In this document: positions 36,697-46,593 of the stretch, piece after piece | How the letters are laid out: each line of letters begins with the position of its first letter | Position numbering within the stretch: position 1 is the stretch's first letter | DNA from: Bacteroidota bacterium | Lineage (GTDB): Bacteria; Bacteroidota; Bacteroidia; JACCXN01 | Reading direction: 5' to 3' | Length of the DNA stretch: 64,000 nucleotides | NCBI GenBank assembly: GCA_013696965.1 | Contig: JACCXN010000009.1 | Span: 70,751 to 134,750 of the forward strand | Position numbers and translations under genes: made by a program | The notes under the pieces: generated by a model | Database searches by the model: none | Told to the model about the DNA's origin: nothing | Seen by the model: only the letters and a program-made list of their open reading frames with translations

Positions 36697-37959
36697 ATGA
36701 AAAAGGAACAATTTTTAAGTTTCATGCAAAACCCTGAGCAATTAGACCAAAAGTCGTCTAAAAAGCTTGAAACAGTTTTGGAGGAATTTCCTTATTGCCA
36801 AACTGCCCAGGTTTTGTATTTAAAGGCGCTTCACAATGAAAAAAACATTCAATACCATAATAGACTTAAATTAACCTCAGCATATTCTGCAGATAGAAGA
36901 GTTTTGTATAAATTCATTATGCAAGCCGAATTAAAGGCTAAAATTGAAAAGGTTGAAAAGGATTTGAAACAAGCGGAGGAAACCCAAATCAGGAAAAGCC
37001 CTGCACTGGAATTAACCAAGCCAAATCAGATTAATGCAATTGTTGAGATTAAACTACCTGAAATTACACAATATGAGAAGAAAGAGGAGACAAAAATATC
37101 TGAGGGAAAAATTGAAATAAAACAGGAAAATGAAGCAACTTTCCCTAACCTAAAACCAGAAACAAAAGAATTAAAAACAATAAATTCCGATGAAATAAAA
37201 AATAATGGAACCAAGGAAGAAAAGGCGAACTCAATCCCAATAACTCTTGAACAACAAAGTCCAAAAGAAAAGAGTGAAGACCAAATAACTCCAAAAGAAA
37301 CTCCAGTTAAAACTGTTAATAATCAACCAAATGAAAAAAAGCTGGATATAGAAATAAAAGTTGAACCTTGTTTAAACTTTGAAGCTGATCCTAATAAAGC
37401 AAACATTTCTTCGGTAAATGAATTTTTAATTTCTGATGATTCAAATACTCATTTAGCATCGGCAGGCGAAGAAGAAAATGAATTAACAGAACTGGAAACA
37501 GAAGTATTAAAGGAAGCAATTTTCGCTTCAATTGAACTTGATTTGTCTAAAATTCCTGAAATTGAAAACTCAAAGCAGGCAGAACCAATTAAAAAAGATT
37601 CTTTATCCCCAAAAGAAGAAAAACATACATTTAATCAATGGTTGAAAGTACTTAGTGAAAAGAAAGAAAGTAATAGCAATGCCAGTAAACAACCATCCCC
37701 AGGCTTTGATTTAATTGATAAATTTATTCAGGAGGAGCCTAAAATAAAACCAAAGAAAACAGCGTTCTTTTCACCAGTTAATATGGCACGAATGAGTGTG
37801 GTTGAGAATGACGGTTTTGTTACAGAAACTTTAGCAAAGGTTTATGCAAAACAAGGCAATAATAACAAGGCAATTAAGGTTTATGAAAATTTAATTTTGA
37901 AATATCCGGAAAAATCAGCTTACTTTGCAGCCCTAATTAAGGAAATAAAAGAAAAATAA
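36697..37959 (+). CDS. TPR protein with long charged middle region
   Basis: 420 residues, starting at the base after the lptE stop. The first 90 residues are helical (MKKEQFLSFMQNPEQLDQKSSKKLETVLEEFPYCQTAQVLYLKALHNE), the middle (95-320) is rich in Lys, Glu and Pro and probably disordered, and the end has a TPR-like unit (ETLAKVYAKQGNNNKAIKVYENLILKYPEKSAYFAALIKEIKE). It has no signal peptide, so it is cytoplasmic. Function is unknown. Its conserved position between lptE and secG in related genomes, if confirmed, would suggest a role in export or envelope assembly. Confidence 0.78.
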   Translation: MKKEQFLSFMQNPEQLDQKSSKKLETVLEEFPYCQTAQVLYLKALHNEKNIQYHNRLKLTSAYSADRRVLYKFIMQAELKAKIEKVEKDLKQAEETQIRKSPALELTKPNQINAIVEIKLPEITQYEKKEETKISEGKIEIKQENEATFPNLKPETKELKTINSDEIKNNGTKEEKANSIPITLEQQSPKEKSEDQITPKETPVKTVNNQPNEKKLDIEIKVEPCLNFEADPNKANISSVNEFLISDDSNTHLASAGEEENELTELETEVLKEAIFASIELDLSKIPEIENSKQAEPIKKDSLSPKEEKHTFNQWLKVLSEKKESNSNASKQPSPGFDLIDKFIQEEPKIKPKKTAFFSPVNMARMSVVENDGFVTETLAKVYAKQGNNNKAIKVYENLILKYPEKSAYFAALIKEIKEK

Positions 37960-37978
37960 CACTAAAACACATAATCAA

Positions 37979-38299
37979 ATGAGTATTTTAATATCGGTAT
38001 TGTTGGTCATAGTATGCATTCTTCTTGTGCTAGTTGTATTAGTGCAAAATCCAAAAGGAGGAGGTTTATCTTCGTCTTTTTCTTCATCCACTCAAATTAT
38101 GGGAGTAAGAAAAACTGCAGATTTCCTTGAGAAAGCAACATGGAGTTTAGCTATTGCCCTAGTTGCATTAAGCTTGTTTAGTGCTGTTATTGACAAGTCA
38201 TCGGATAGAACCATACAAGGTTCTGAAATTGAACAACAAATAGAAACAGCGCCAGCACCTAGCCAGCCTGAAATGCCATCTATGCCTGAAGAGCAATAA
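37979..38299 (+). CDS. secG: Preprotein translocase subunit SecG
   Basis: 106 residues with two transmembrane helices (1-20 and about 55-75) joined by VQNPKGGGLSSSFSSSTQIMGVRKTADFLEKATW, the SecG hallmark. SecG aids protein export through SecYEG in the inner membrane. The C-terminus (QQIETAPAPSQPEMPSMPEEQ) is a Pro-rich tail. It is 19 bases after the TPR gene and ends at a terminator. Confidence 0.94.
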   Translation: MSILISVLLVIVCILLVLVVLVQNPKGGGLSSSFSSSTQIMGVRKTADFLEKATWSLAIALVALSLFSAVIDKSSDRTIQGSEIEQQIETAPAPSQPEMPSMPEEQ

Positions 38300-38357
38300 A
38301 AAAAATACATTTATAACAAAAGGATTAAGCTTCTTTTGTAGAATAATTCACAGGAAT

Positions 38358-38400
38358 AAAAATGTCAGCTTGTCATAAACTTGCTGACATTTTTATTTTT
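38358..38400 (+). terminator. Rho-independent terminator after secG
   Basis: AAAAATGTCAGC (38358-38369) pairs exactly with GCTGACATTTTT (38383-38394), a 13-base loop, and T-rich sequence follows. It separates the secG run from groES. Confidence 0.9.
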
Positions 38401-38514
38401 ACCTGTTAAAATGTCTTGAAAATTCTCGACCAATAATTTAAAATGTTCTTGGCATAAAATATGACAAGAGAGTTTTGTAAAAAAATATTGTTTAACACTA
38501 AAATAAAATTCGAA

Positions 38515-38793
38515 ATGTCAGACGTAAAAATCAAACCATTGGCAGACAGAGTACTTGTAGAAGTAGCACCTGCCGAAGAAAAAACAGCAAGTGGAATTAT
38601 TATTCCTGATACTGCAAAAGAAAAACCGCAAAAAGGCAAAGTAGTTGCTGTTGGTGGAGGCAAAAAAGACGAACCTCTTACTGTAAAAGTAGGTGATGAG
38701 ATACTTTACGGAAAATATGCAGGAACTGAAGTAAATGTAGAAGGCAAGGAATATTTGATCATGCGTGAATCAGATATTTTTGCAATAGTTTAA
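38515..38793 (+). CDS. groES: Co-chaperonin GroES
   Basis: 92 residues from the ATG at 38515 ([16 protein letters not shown]). An upstream in-frame ATG at 38461 would add 18 residues not found in the family. GroES caps GroEL and aids folding. Seen: [25 protein letters not shown] (mobile loop region) and [15 protein letters not shown] see no CIRCE repeat or HrcA operator between the terminator and the start. Followed by groEL after 28 bases. Confidence 0.97.
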   Translation: MSDVKIKPLADRVLVEVAPAEEKTASGIIIPDTAKEKPQKGKVVAVGGGKKDEPLTVKVGDEILYGKYAGTEVNVEGKEYLIMRESDIFAIV

Positions 38794-38818
38794 TTAATTT
38801 AACAATCTAAAATTATAA

Positions 38819-40453
<1,635 letters not shown>

Positions 40454-40476
40454 TATTTCCACTAAAACATTCTTTT

Positions 40477-40515
40477 AAAAAACACCCTTTTAGGTATTCT
40501 AAAAGGGTGTTTTTT
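40477..40515 (+). terminator. Rho-independent terminator after groEL
   Basis: A perfect 17-bp stem (40477-40493 with 40499-40515), loop GTATT, ending in a T run. Very strong. Confidence 0.95.
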
Positions 40516-40633
40516 ATTTAAATCAATTCGCTCTATTTTTCTTTTAGGGCCTTTTTAGCGGATTATTTAATGAAAACTGTCTATTTTAATGAGAGTTCCG
40601 GAAACAAACTAAAGGGTTTCATTGGCTAGAATA

Positions 40634-40654
40634 GAATTTTTATAATAAAAATTC
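40634..40654. repeat. Perfect AT-rich palindrome upstream of the peptide-binding gene
   Basis: Ten bases each side of a central A are exact complements (GAATTTTTAT and ATAAAAATTC). It is about 75 bases before the promoter -33 element, in reach of a dimeric regulator. Confidence 0.45.
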
Positions 40655-40728
40655 GCTTACTCGCCTAAATTTTATTTTTTTTTTACCTTTTTCGAATTGC
40701 CAAAATAAATTTTTAGTTCCAAGTAGTC

Positions 40729-40757
40729 TTTGATATTGCAGGAATTACCTATATTTG
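40729..40757 (+). promoter_or_regulatory. Bacteroidota-type promoter
   Basis: TTTG (40729-40732), 17 bases, TATATTTG (40750-40757), a close match to TTTG/TAnnTTTG. The transcript start would be near 40764, giving a leader of about 66 bases. Confidence 0.65.
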
Positions 40758-40829
40758 CATAATACTATGTTTTAAAATTAAATTAAGACAAAAATCCTCA
40801 TTAGGAAACTAACATAATTTAAATTAACA

Positions 40830-42572
40830 ATGAAAACAAGATTAATTGCACTCATTACCCTGGTTTGTATTCTTGGAGCATGTAATGGCGATAAAAAAAC
40901 AGGCAAAACCAATAAAGTTGCTCAAGGCGATGTATTTTATGGAGGAGTATTCAGAATAAATGAAGTAGAAGACTTCAGGAATCTTTTTCCATTAAACGTT
41001 ACCGAAGTAACCTCACATAGAATAACAAACCAAATATATGAGGGATTAGTAAAGCTTTCTCAAAAGGACCTTTCAATACTTCCAAGTCTTGCAGAGAGGT
41101 GGGAAATAAATGAGGATGCAACGTCCTTTACATTTTATTTGCGCAAAGGGGTTAAATACCATGATGATCCTGCTTTTGAAAATGGCATAGGGAGAGAGGT
41201 TACAGCAAAAGATTTCAAGTATTGCTTTAACTTATTGTGTACTGATTTTGGTGAGAATCAAGGTTTTTGGGTATTTAAGGATCGTGTAATAGGCGCCACA
41301 GAATATTATAATTCAACAACAGCTAAAGCACCATTAAAAGATGGTGTAGAAGGTGTTAAGGTAATTGATGATTACACTTTACAAATAGATTTAAAATATC
41401 CTTTTTCAGGATTTTTAAATATTTTATCCACACCCTTTACATGGGCATTCCCGCAGGAAGTTTTCGAAAAATATGGTGTTGAAATGCGCTCACATGCTGT
41501 AGGAACTGGAGCATTTATGGTTAAAAACATCAAAGAAGGCCAGGCTATTGTTCTTGAAAGGAACCCTGATTATTGGGATATAGATGAATTTGGCAATCAA
41601 TTGCCTTATCTTGATGCTCTAAAATTCACTTTTCTTAAAGAAAAGAAATCTGAACTACTTGAATTTAAAAAGGGTAATTTGGAAATGGTGTATCGCCTTC
41701 CTCTTGAAATGATTAAAGATGTAACCTCAGAACTTGAAAATGCAAAAGAAGGAAACATATCTTTTGAATTGCAAAACATTGCCGCTCAAAGCACTTTTTA
41801 TTATGGATTCCAGAATCAGGGCAAAATATTTGACAATAAAAATCTTCGCCTTGCTTTTAATTATGCTATCGATAGAGAGTCAATTGTAAATTACACTTTA
41901 CAGGGTGAAGGAGTACCGGGAAATTATGGTATTGTTCCACCTGCTTATAAAAGCTATGAATCTTCAAAATTAGTGGGTTATACTTTTGATCCTGAAAAAG
42001 CAAGAAAATATATGGCTGCAGCAGGATATCCAAATGGAAAAGGTTTTCCAAAAATAACCCTACAAATAAACAGTGGTGGCGGTGATAGGAATGTTCAAAC
42101 TGCAGAAGTAATTCAAAAAATGCTTAATGCAAATTTAAATATTGAAGTGAAAATTGATGTTATGCCATTTGCACAACATTTGGATGCACTTGAGACAGGA
42201 AAAGCGGACTTCTGGAGAACTGCCTGGATTGCTGATTATCCAGATCCTGAAAACTTTCTAAATTTATTGTACGGAGGGCATATTCCAAATACTATGGCTG
42301 AAAAATCATACATTAATTCTGTAAGGTATGTAAGTCCTGTTTTTGATTCTCTTTTTAAGGCAGGGTTAAGGGAAGTTGATCTGAAAAAAAGAAATGAACT
42401 GTATTTAATGGCTGAGCAGGTTGCTATTGATGATGCTGCCATTATGCCTATTTTTTATGACGAAAATACTAGGCTTATTCAGGTATATGTAAAAAATTTC
42501 CCTATAAACTCAATGGAGCTTCGTGACTTTTCAAAAGTTTATATTGATCCGAATTTAATGGAAAAGAAATAA
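40830..42572 (+). CDS. Peptide ABC transporter substrate-binding lipoprotein
   Basis: 580 residues with a lipoprotein signal (VCILGACNG, C18) and a SBP_bac_5 domain: GGVFRINEVEDFRNLFPLNVTEVTSHRITNQIYEGLVKL, SLAERWEINEDATSFTFYLRKGVKYHDDPAF, and FNYAIDRESIVNYTLQGEG. It binds oligopeptides or other solutes in the periplasm. No permease or ATPase genes are adjacent, so it is an orphan binding protein in this window. It has its own promoter and a strong bidirectional terminator. Confidence 0.88.
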   Translation: MKTRLIALITLVCILGACNGDKKTGKTNKVAQGDVFYGGVFRINEVEDFRNLFPLNVTEVTSHRITNQIYEGLVKLSQKDLSILPSLAERWEINEDATSFTFYLRKGVKYHDDPAFENGIGREVTAKDFKYCFNLLCTDFGENQGFWVFKDRVIGATEYYNSTTAKAPLKDGVEGVKVIDDYTLQIDLKYPFSGFLNILSTPFTWAFPQEVFEKYGVEMRSHAVGTGAFMVKNIKEGQAIVLERNPDYWDIDEFGNQLPYLDALKFTFLKEKKSELLEFKKGNLEMVYRLPLEMIKDVTSELENAKEGNISFELQNIAAQSTFYYGFQNQGKIFDNKNLRLAFNYAIDRESIVNYTLQGEGVPGNYGIVPPAYKSYESSKLVGYTFDPEKARKYMAAAGYPNGKGFPKITLQINSGGGDRNVQTAEVIQKMLNANLNIEVKIDVMPFAQHLDALETGKADFWRTAWIADYPDPENFLNLLYGGHIPNTMAEKSYINSVRYVSPVFDSLFKAGLREVDLKKRNELYLMAEQVAIDDAAIMPIFYDENTRLIQVYVKNFPINSMELRDFSKVYIDPNLMEKK

Positions 42573-42586
42573 AACCATTGTGATAT

Positions 42587-42631
42587 TTTCCAATAAAAAA
42601 AGCGGCTATTGGCCGCTTTTTTTATTGGAAA
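42587..42631. terminator. Bidirectional terminator between convergent genes
   Basis: A stem of about 20 pairs: TTCCAAT with ATTGGAA, seven A with seven T, and GCGGC with GCCGC, loop TATTG. A-rich and T-rich sides make it work in both directions. It serves the peptide-binding gene and the cyanophycin synthetase gene. Confidence 0.95.
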
Positions 42632-42638
42632 AATCATC

Positions 42639-45260
42639 CTACAATTCATACTCCCCTACCAATTCTTTTTCCTGTAACTGTTTCAATGTTTGAATGCTAT
42701 CATCAATTGATTCGGTAAAAACAGTAATCAATTGTTTTTTTCTGGCATTTTCAACTGCATATTTAATGGCTTCCGATTCACTTGAAATAATTCGAACAGG
42801 CACCTTCTTTTTAGATTTTCTGATTCCTTCTAACAATAAATCATGGATTTCTTTTTCTTGCCTCCCTCTTAAATTTTTATCACTTCGGATAATGATTTCG
42901 TCAAATATGTGGGCTGTTTTTTCACCGATACTAATTATTTGAGCATCTGGTCGATCACCAGGTGCAGCGATAATACCTGTTTTGAAAACTCCGGTGTAAT
43001 TATTTACAAATTTTCCAATGGCATCAATTCCAGCTGGATTATGGGCATAATCAACAAGCACTTCAAACTCATTAAATTTAAAAAAATTCATTCTTCCCGG
43101 TGTTTTATCTGGAGAGGGATAAAATGACATCAAAGCATTTTTAATTATATCGGTATCAAATCCGCTTACATATCCGAACAGAACAACCGGAAGGGTATTT
43201 TGAACCATAAATTCTGCTTTTCCCCCAAAAGTAGCCGGAATATCATTAACCTCTTCAATTTGCATTTTTAAATCGCCATTATAAACCACTATAACACCAT
43301 TTTCAACAACAGCAGCCACTCCATTTTTACTGACATGGTCTTTTATCCTCTTGCTTTCGGGATCCATACTGAATAAAGCAACTTTGCAATTCAAATTCTC
43401 AGCCATTTCAAAGACCAAATCATCATCCGCATTTAACACAGCATAACCAGTTGAAACCACAGTACGGGCAACAACCGCCTTTACCTGCGCTAGATCTTCA
43501 AGTGTTTCGATATCATCCACTCCTAAATGATCTTCAGTAATATTGGTAACAACTCCTACATCGCAGTTATTAAATGCAAGACCTGAACGAAGAATTCCCC
43601 CTCTTGCACATTCAAGTACAGCGAACTCGACATTGGGGTCGGTTAATATTAATTGAGAGCTTGCAGGGCCAGAACAATCACCTTTGGAAATAATCACATC
43701 ATTTATATAAATGCCTTCTGTTGTAGTATATCCTACATTATAACCTGCAACTTTAACCAAATGTGCAATCATTCGTGTTACTGTTGTTTTGCCATTGGTA
43801 CCAGTAATTGCTGCGATAGGAATTTTAAATTGCTTTTCACTTGGAAACATCATATCCATAATTGCACCAACAACATTTCTTGATTTCCCCATTGAAGGCA
43901 TTAAATGCATTTTTATTCCCGGAGAAGCATTCACTTCAAGTATTGCTGTATTGTTTTGGTAAAAAGGAACTGACAAATCAGGGGAAATTAAATCTATACC
44001 GCATATATCCAACCCAACAATCCTTGCGATTCTCTCTGCCAAAAACCTGTTATGAGGATGAATTTCATCAGTTACATCGTAAGGAACAGCTCCCGCACTA
44101 ACATTTGCAATTTCCTTCACATAAACTATTTCTCCTCGTTTTAATACCGATTGAAGTGTCAGTCCTTTCTTTTTTAAAATATTCATTGTAACCTCATCAA
44201 TCTGAATTGGAGTAAGAACGTTTCCTTCATTAACTGCTCTGGCCGGATCACTGTTTACATCACTTATTAACTCCTTAATAGTTGATAGCCCATCTCCAGT
44301 TATAGAAGCTGCAATTCGTTTTGTAGCGGCAGAGAACTTATAATTAATTACAAGTAATCTGTAATCAAAACCCTTAATAAATTTTTCAACAATAATATCC
44401 TGAGCCACCTCCTTAGCAATGTGATAAGCATCAATAACCTGATTTTTTGTATTCAGGTTAAGGCTAATTCCTTTGCCATGATTTCCATCAAGAGGTTTAA
44501 CAACTATAGGAAATCCAACTTTATTTATTGCATAATCAACTTCATCCTCAAATTCAATGATAACACCAAAAGAAACAGGAATTTTTGCTTTCTCCAGTAC
44601 CATTTTGGTCAGATCTTTATCTCCCGTAACATCTACTCCCATGAAACTAGTTGAACTGGTGAGCACTCCATTTATTTTTTTCTGATTTACTCCATATCCA
44701 AAAACTGTTTCCCTTGAATAAAAACCTTTTGTATAAGGGATTCCTCTTATATCTGCTTCCTTTAAAATAGCTTCAGTACTCATACTGGGAGCATATTTTC
44801 TCTTGAGTGCTTTTAAAAATTTAATTTCCTTATTGATGTCAAATTCCTCATCATTTATTACAGCAGAGCAAATATCAACAGCAGATAAAACGGCTTCTAT
44901 TCCAACATTTTCAACTGTATAAGCCACAACAATATTAAATACATTTTTCTTTGAAGTGGTATATACTCTTCCGTAATCACTAGGCAGACCAACCAATCGT
45001 TGCAATTCCCGTGCAAGGTATTCCACAACATTAGGAATAGTGGTACCCGATTTTAAGGATCTTAAGAAATCGTTTTCAAACTCAAAATCTTTTTCATTGG
45101 CTTTTGAAACAAGAATTTTGGCCATTTTTCTTTCGAAATCCTTTATTTTGTTTGTGTGGCTATGAATGGTTTCTAAATCGAGTTTAGATACAATGAGATT
45201 TTCATTAGAAATTGACCAGTAATTAGGCCCCCTCATAACTTTTGTAGATATAACTTTCAT
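42639..45260 (-). CDS. cphA: Cyanophycin synthetase
   Basis: 873 residues, full CphA length. It builds cyanophycin (a poly-aspartate backbone with arginine side chains) from Asp, Arg and ATP. An N-terminal domain (1-160), an ATP-grasp domain (about 210-480; KPLDGNHGKGISLNL, EVNASPGIKMHL) and a Mur-ligase-like domain with TGTNGKTT (486-493), ECARGGILRSGL, NITEDHLGVDD and DYAHNPAG. No cyanophycinase or isoaspartyl dipeptidase gene lies nearby. A nitrogen-reserve role is inferred from the family. Confidence 0.94.
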   Translation of the reverse strand: MKVISTKVMRGPNYWSISNENLIVSKLDLETIHSHTNKIKDFERKMAKILVSKANEKDFEFENDFLRSLKSGTTIPNVVEYLARELQRLVGLPSDYGRVYTTSKKNVFNIVVAYTVENVGIEAVLSAVDICSAVINDEEFDINKEIKFLKALKRKYAPSMSTEAILKEADIRGIPYTKGFYSRETVFGYGVNQKKINGVLTSSTSFMGVDVTGDKDLTKMVLEKAKIPVSFGVIIEFEDEVDYAINKVGFPIVVKPLDGNHGKGISLNLNTKNQVIDAYHIAKEVAQDIIVEKFIKGFDYRLLVINYKFSAATKRIAASITGDGLSTIKELISDVNSDPARAVNEGNVLTPIQIDEVTMNILKKKGLTLQSVLKRGEIVYVKEIANVSAGAVPYDVTDEIHPHNRFLAERIARIVGLDICGIDLISPDLSVPFYQNNTAILEVNASPGIKMHLMPSMGKSRNVVGAIMDMMFPSEKQFKIPIAAITGTNGKTTVTRMIAHLVKVAGYNVGYTTTEGIYINDVIISKGDCSGPASSQLILTDPNVEFAVLECARGGILRSGLAFNNCDVGVVTNITEDHLGVDDIETLEDLAQVKAVVARTVVSTGYAVLNADDDLVFEMAENLNCKVALFSMDPESKRIKDHVSKNGVAAVVENGVIVVYNGDLKMQIEEVNDIPATFGGKAEFMVQNTLPVVLFGYVSGFDTDIIKNALMSFYPSPDKTPGRMNFFKFNEFEVLVDYAHNPAGIDAIGKFVNNYTGVFKTGIIAAPGDRPDAQIISIGEKTAHIFDEIIIRSDKNLRGRQEKEIHDLLLEGIRKSKKKVPVRIISSESEAIKYAVENARKKQLITVFTESIDDSIQTLKQLQEKELVGEYEL

Positions 45261-45298
45261 TTATTTATAATTGGTTGAATAAACATTCTTGTTAAAAA

Positions 45299-45547
45299 TC
45301 ATTTCTTGTATTTGCCGTATCCCTGGGGCCCTTGCTCTCCCTTATCAATCTTATTATTAAACCCATGAGCTCCCTGGGCATCACTTTCACCATCCTCCTG
45401 TTCAAAGTATTTTGTTTTTTTTGCTTTTTTTTTACTATCGGTTCCAGCTCTATCGGGTGGAATTTTCGATTTTGCTTTTTTACCTTTATCTGGAGTCTGG
45501 AGTGCTATGTCTCTTTCCTTATCCTCATTTTCCTTTTTATTTTTCAT
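45299..45547 (-). CDS. Small lysine-rich hydrophilic protein, 82 residues
   Basis: A highly charged protein without hydrophobic segments (MKNKKENEDKERDIALQTPD, then Lys- and Ala-rich stretches, ending GPQGYGKYKK). The composition and the lack of structure suggest a disordered, stress-type or nucleic-acid-binding protein. The plus-strand ORF overlapping it looks like a shadow: its translation is mostly Phe and Leu. It is upstream of cphA on the same strand, 38 bases away, and faces the repeat cluster. The function is unknown and the reality of the gene is fair. Confidence 0.55.
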   Translation of the reverse strand: MKNKKENEDKERDIALQTPDKGKKAKSKIPPDRAGTDSKKKAKKTKYFEQEDGESDAQGAHGFNNKIDKGEQGPQGYGKYKK

Positions 45548-46005
45548 TATTTCCCTGGTTTCCTTGTTAAATTATTCTAGAAATAGATTTTAGATTAGCT
45601 CCAACAAATCTTATAAAAGATCTTTACTTCAAAATTTTAAGCCATTCTTACTGCTGTATTGCAACAATTTCACTATTAACAATAACCAGCTGATTAAAAG
45701 GCCATTAAAATTAATGTTGTAGTTTAAAATATGCTTAAAAATCGGCACTTATAATTCAAACGGGGAATTATTTTCACGCATTTGGGGCAAAAATGTGTAG
45801 AAATTGGGGCAATGAAAATAATTCCCCCATTTGTGGAATTATTTTCCTAAAAAACAATTCCATTTTAATTAATTCATTTTTCATTTCCTTGTCAGGGCAT
45901 TAATACGAAAGGAAATATTTTCAAAAAGAAAAAAACAAAAAGATGGCAGGGATTTTTATAAAAAGAGCAATAAATAAATTATTAATCTTAAAATAAAGCG
46001 CTATT
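45548..46005. other. 458-base divergent region with a repeat cluster
   Basis: Between the divergent Lys-rich and YciE/F-like genes. It holds the 15-bp inverted repeat and related motifs at 45762-45847. No tRNA or other ORF is apparent. A purine-rich stretch (AAAGGAAA, GGCAGGG) and poly-A tracts precede the ferritin-like gene. Confidence 0.6.
45762..45847. repeat. Inverted/direct repeat cluster (GGAATTATTTTC, TTGGGGCAA)
   Basis: GGGGAATTATTTTCA (45762-45776) and its exact complement (45813-45827) flank 36 bases holding two copies of TTGGGGCAA (45782-45790, 45804-45812). A third GGAATTATTTTC follows at 45835-45846. The spacing and the two repeat kinds suggest either regulator binding sites or one end of an insertion element (IS21-type elements have multiple terminal repeats). 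No transposase gene is present in this window. Confidence 0.75.
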
Positions 46006-46536
46006 ATGAAAAAAATGAAAACTTTACAGGATCTGTTTGTAGAACAGTTAAGAGACATGTATTATGCTGAAAAACAATTGCTAAAGGCTATTCCAAAAAT
46101 GGTTAAAAAAGCAAGTTCTGAAACTTTAAAAAGCGCTCTTGAAAACCATCTTCAGGAAACAGAAAACCAAGTAGAAAGGCTTGATCAAGTTTTCGAAAAA
46201 TTAGAAATGACAGCAAGGGGAAAAACTTGTCCTGCAATGGATGGAATTATTGAAGAGGCAAAAGAATTAATGAACGAAGATGCAGAACCAACTGTTATGG
46301 ATGCTGGAATAATTGCTGCTACGCAAAAAGTTGAACATTATGAAATAGCCACTTATGGCACACTAAGAACTTTTGCTGACACTTTAGGTTATACTAATAT
46401 TTCAAAGCTTTTGCAAGCAACATTGGATGAAGAATTAGCAACGGACAAAAAGCTGACGAAAATTGCCCAAACAATTAATGTAGAAGCAATGGAGCCTGCA
46501 TCAAGCACAGGAACAGGAACGGGAAAAAAACATTAA
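46006..46536 (+). CDS. YciE/YciF-like ferritin-like protein (DUF892)
   Basis: 176 residues; the start could also be ATG 46015. The pattern TLQDLFVEQLRDMYYAEKQLLKAIPKMVKKASS with ETENQVERLDQVFEKL and VEHYEIATYGTLRTFAD gives the Glu and His residues of a di-iron four-helix bundle. Members of the family respond to stress. A Gly/Thr-rich tail ends in KKH. The cluster of repeats lies about 160 bases upstream, and a bidirectional terminator follows. Confidence 0.88.
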   Translation: MKKMKTLQDLFVEQLRDMYYAEKQLLKAIPKMVKKASSETLKSALENHLQETENQVERLDQVFEKLEMTARGKTCPAMDGIIEEAKELMNEDAEPTVMDAGIIAATQKVEHYEIATYGTLRTFADTLGYTNISKLLQATLDEELATDKKLTKIAQTINVEAMEPASSTGTGTGKKH

Positions 46537-46549
46537 ATAAAAATTAAAG

Positions 46550-46589
46550 AATCAAAAGGGCGGTAGTAGTACTTTAAGCCCTTTTGATT
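46550..46589. terminator. Bidirectional terminator
   Basis: AATCAAAAGGGC (46550-46561) pairs with GCCCTTTTGATT (46578-46589) across a 16-base loop. It lies between convergent genes. Confidence 0.8.
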
Positions 46590-46593
46590 TGTT

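Larger units (their letters stand above)
40454..40829. other. 376-base intergenic region before the oligopeptide-binding gene
   Basis: It holds the groEL terminator (40477-40515), a perfect 21-base AT-rich palindrome at 40634-40654 (GAATTTTTAT-A-ATAAAAATTC), and the promoter at 40729-40757. No further gene or RNA structure is seen. Confidence 0.7.

Noticed and set aside
38461-38514. Extended GroES start
   Set aside because: The 18 extra residues do not match GroES, while [13 protein letters not shown] at 38515 does.
38400-38514. CIRCE/HrcA operator before groES
   Set aside because: I looked for the TTAGCACTC/GAGTGCTAA repeat and found none.
45332-45580. 82-codon plus-strand ORF opposite the Lys-rich gene
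   Set aside because: Its translation is mostly Phe, Leu and Ile, as expected from the complement of a Lys-rich coding strand.
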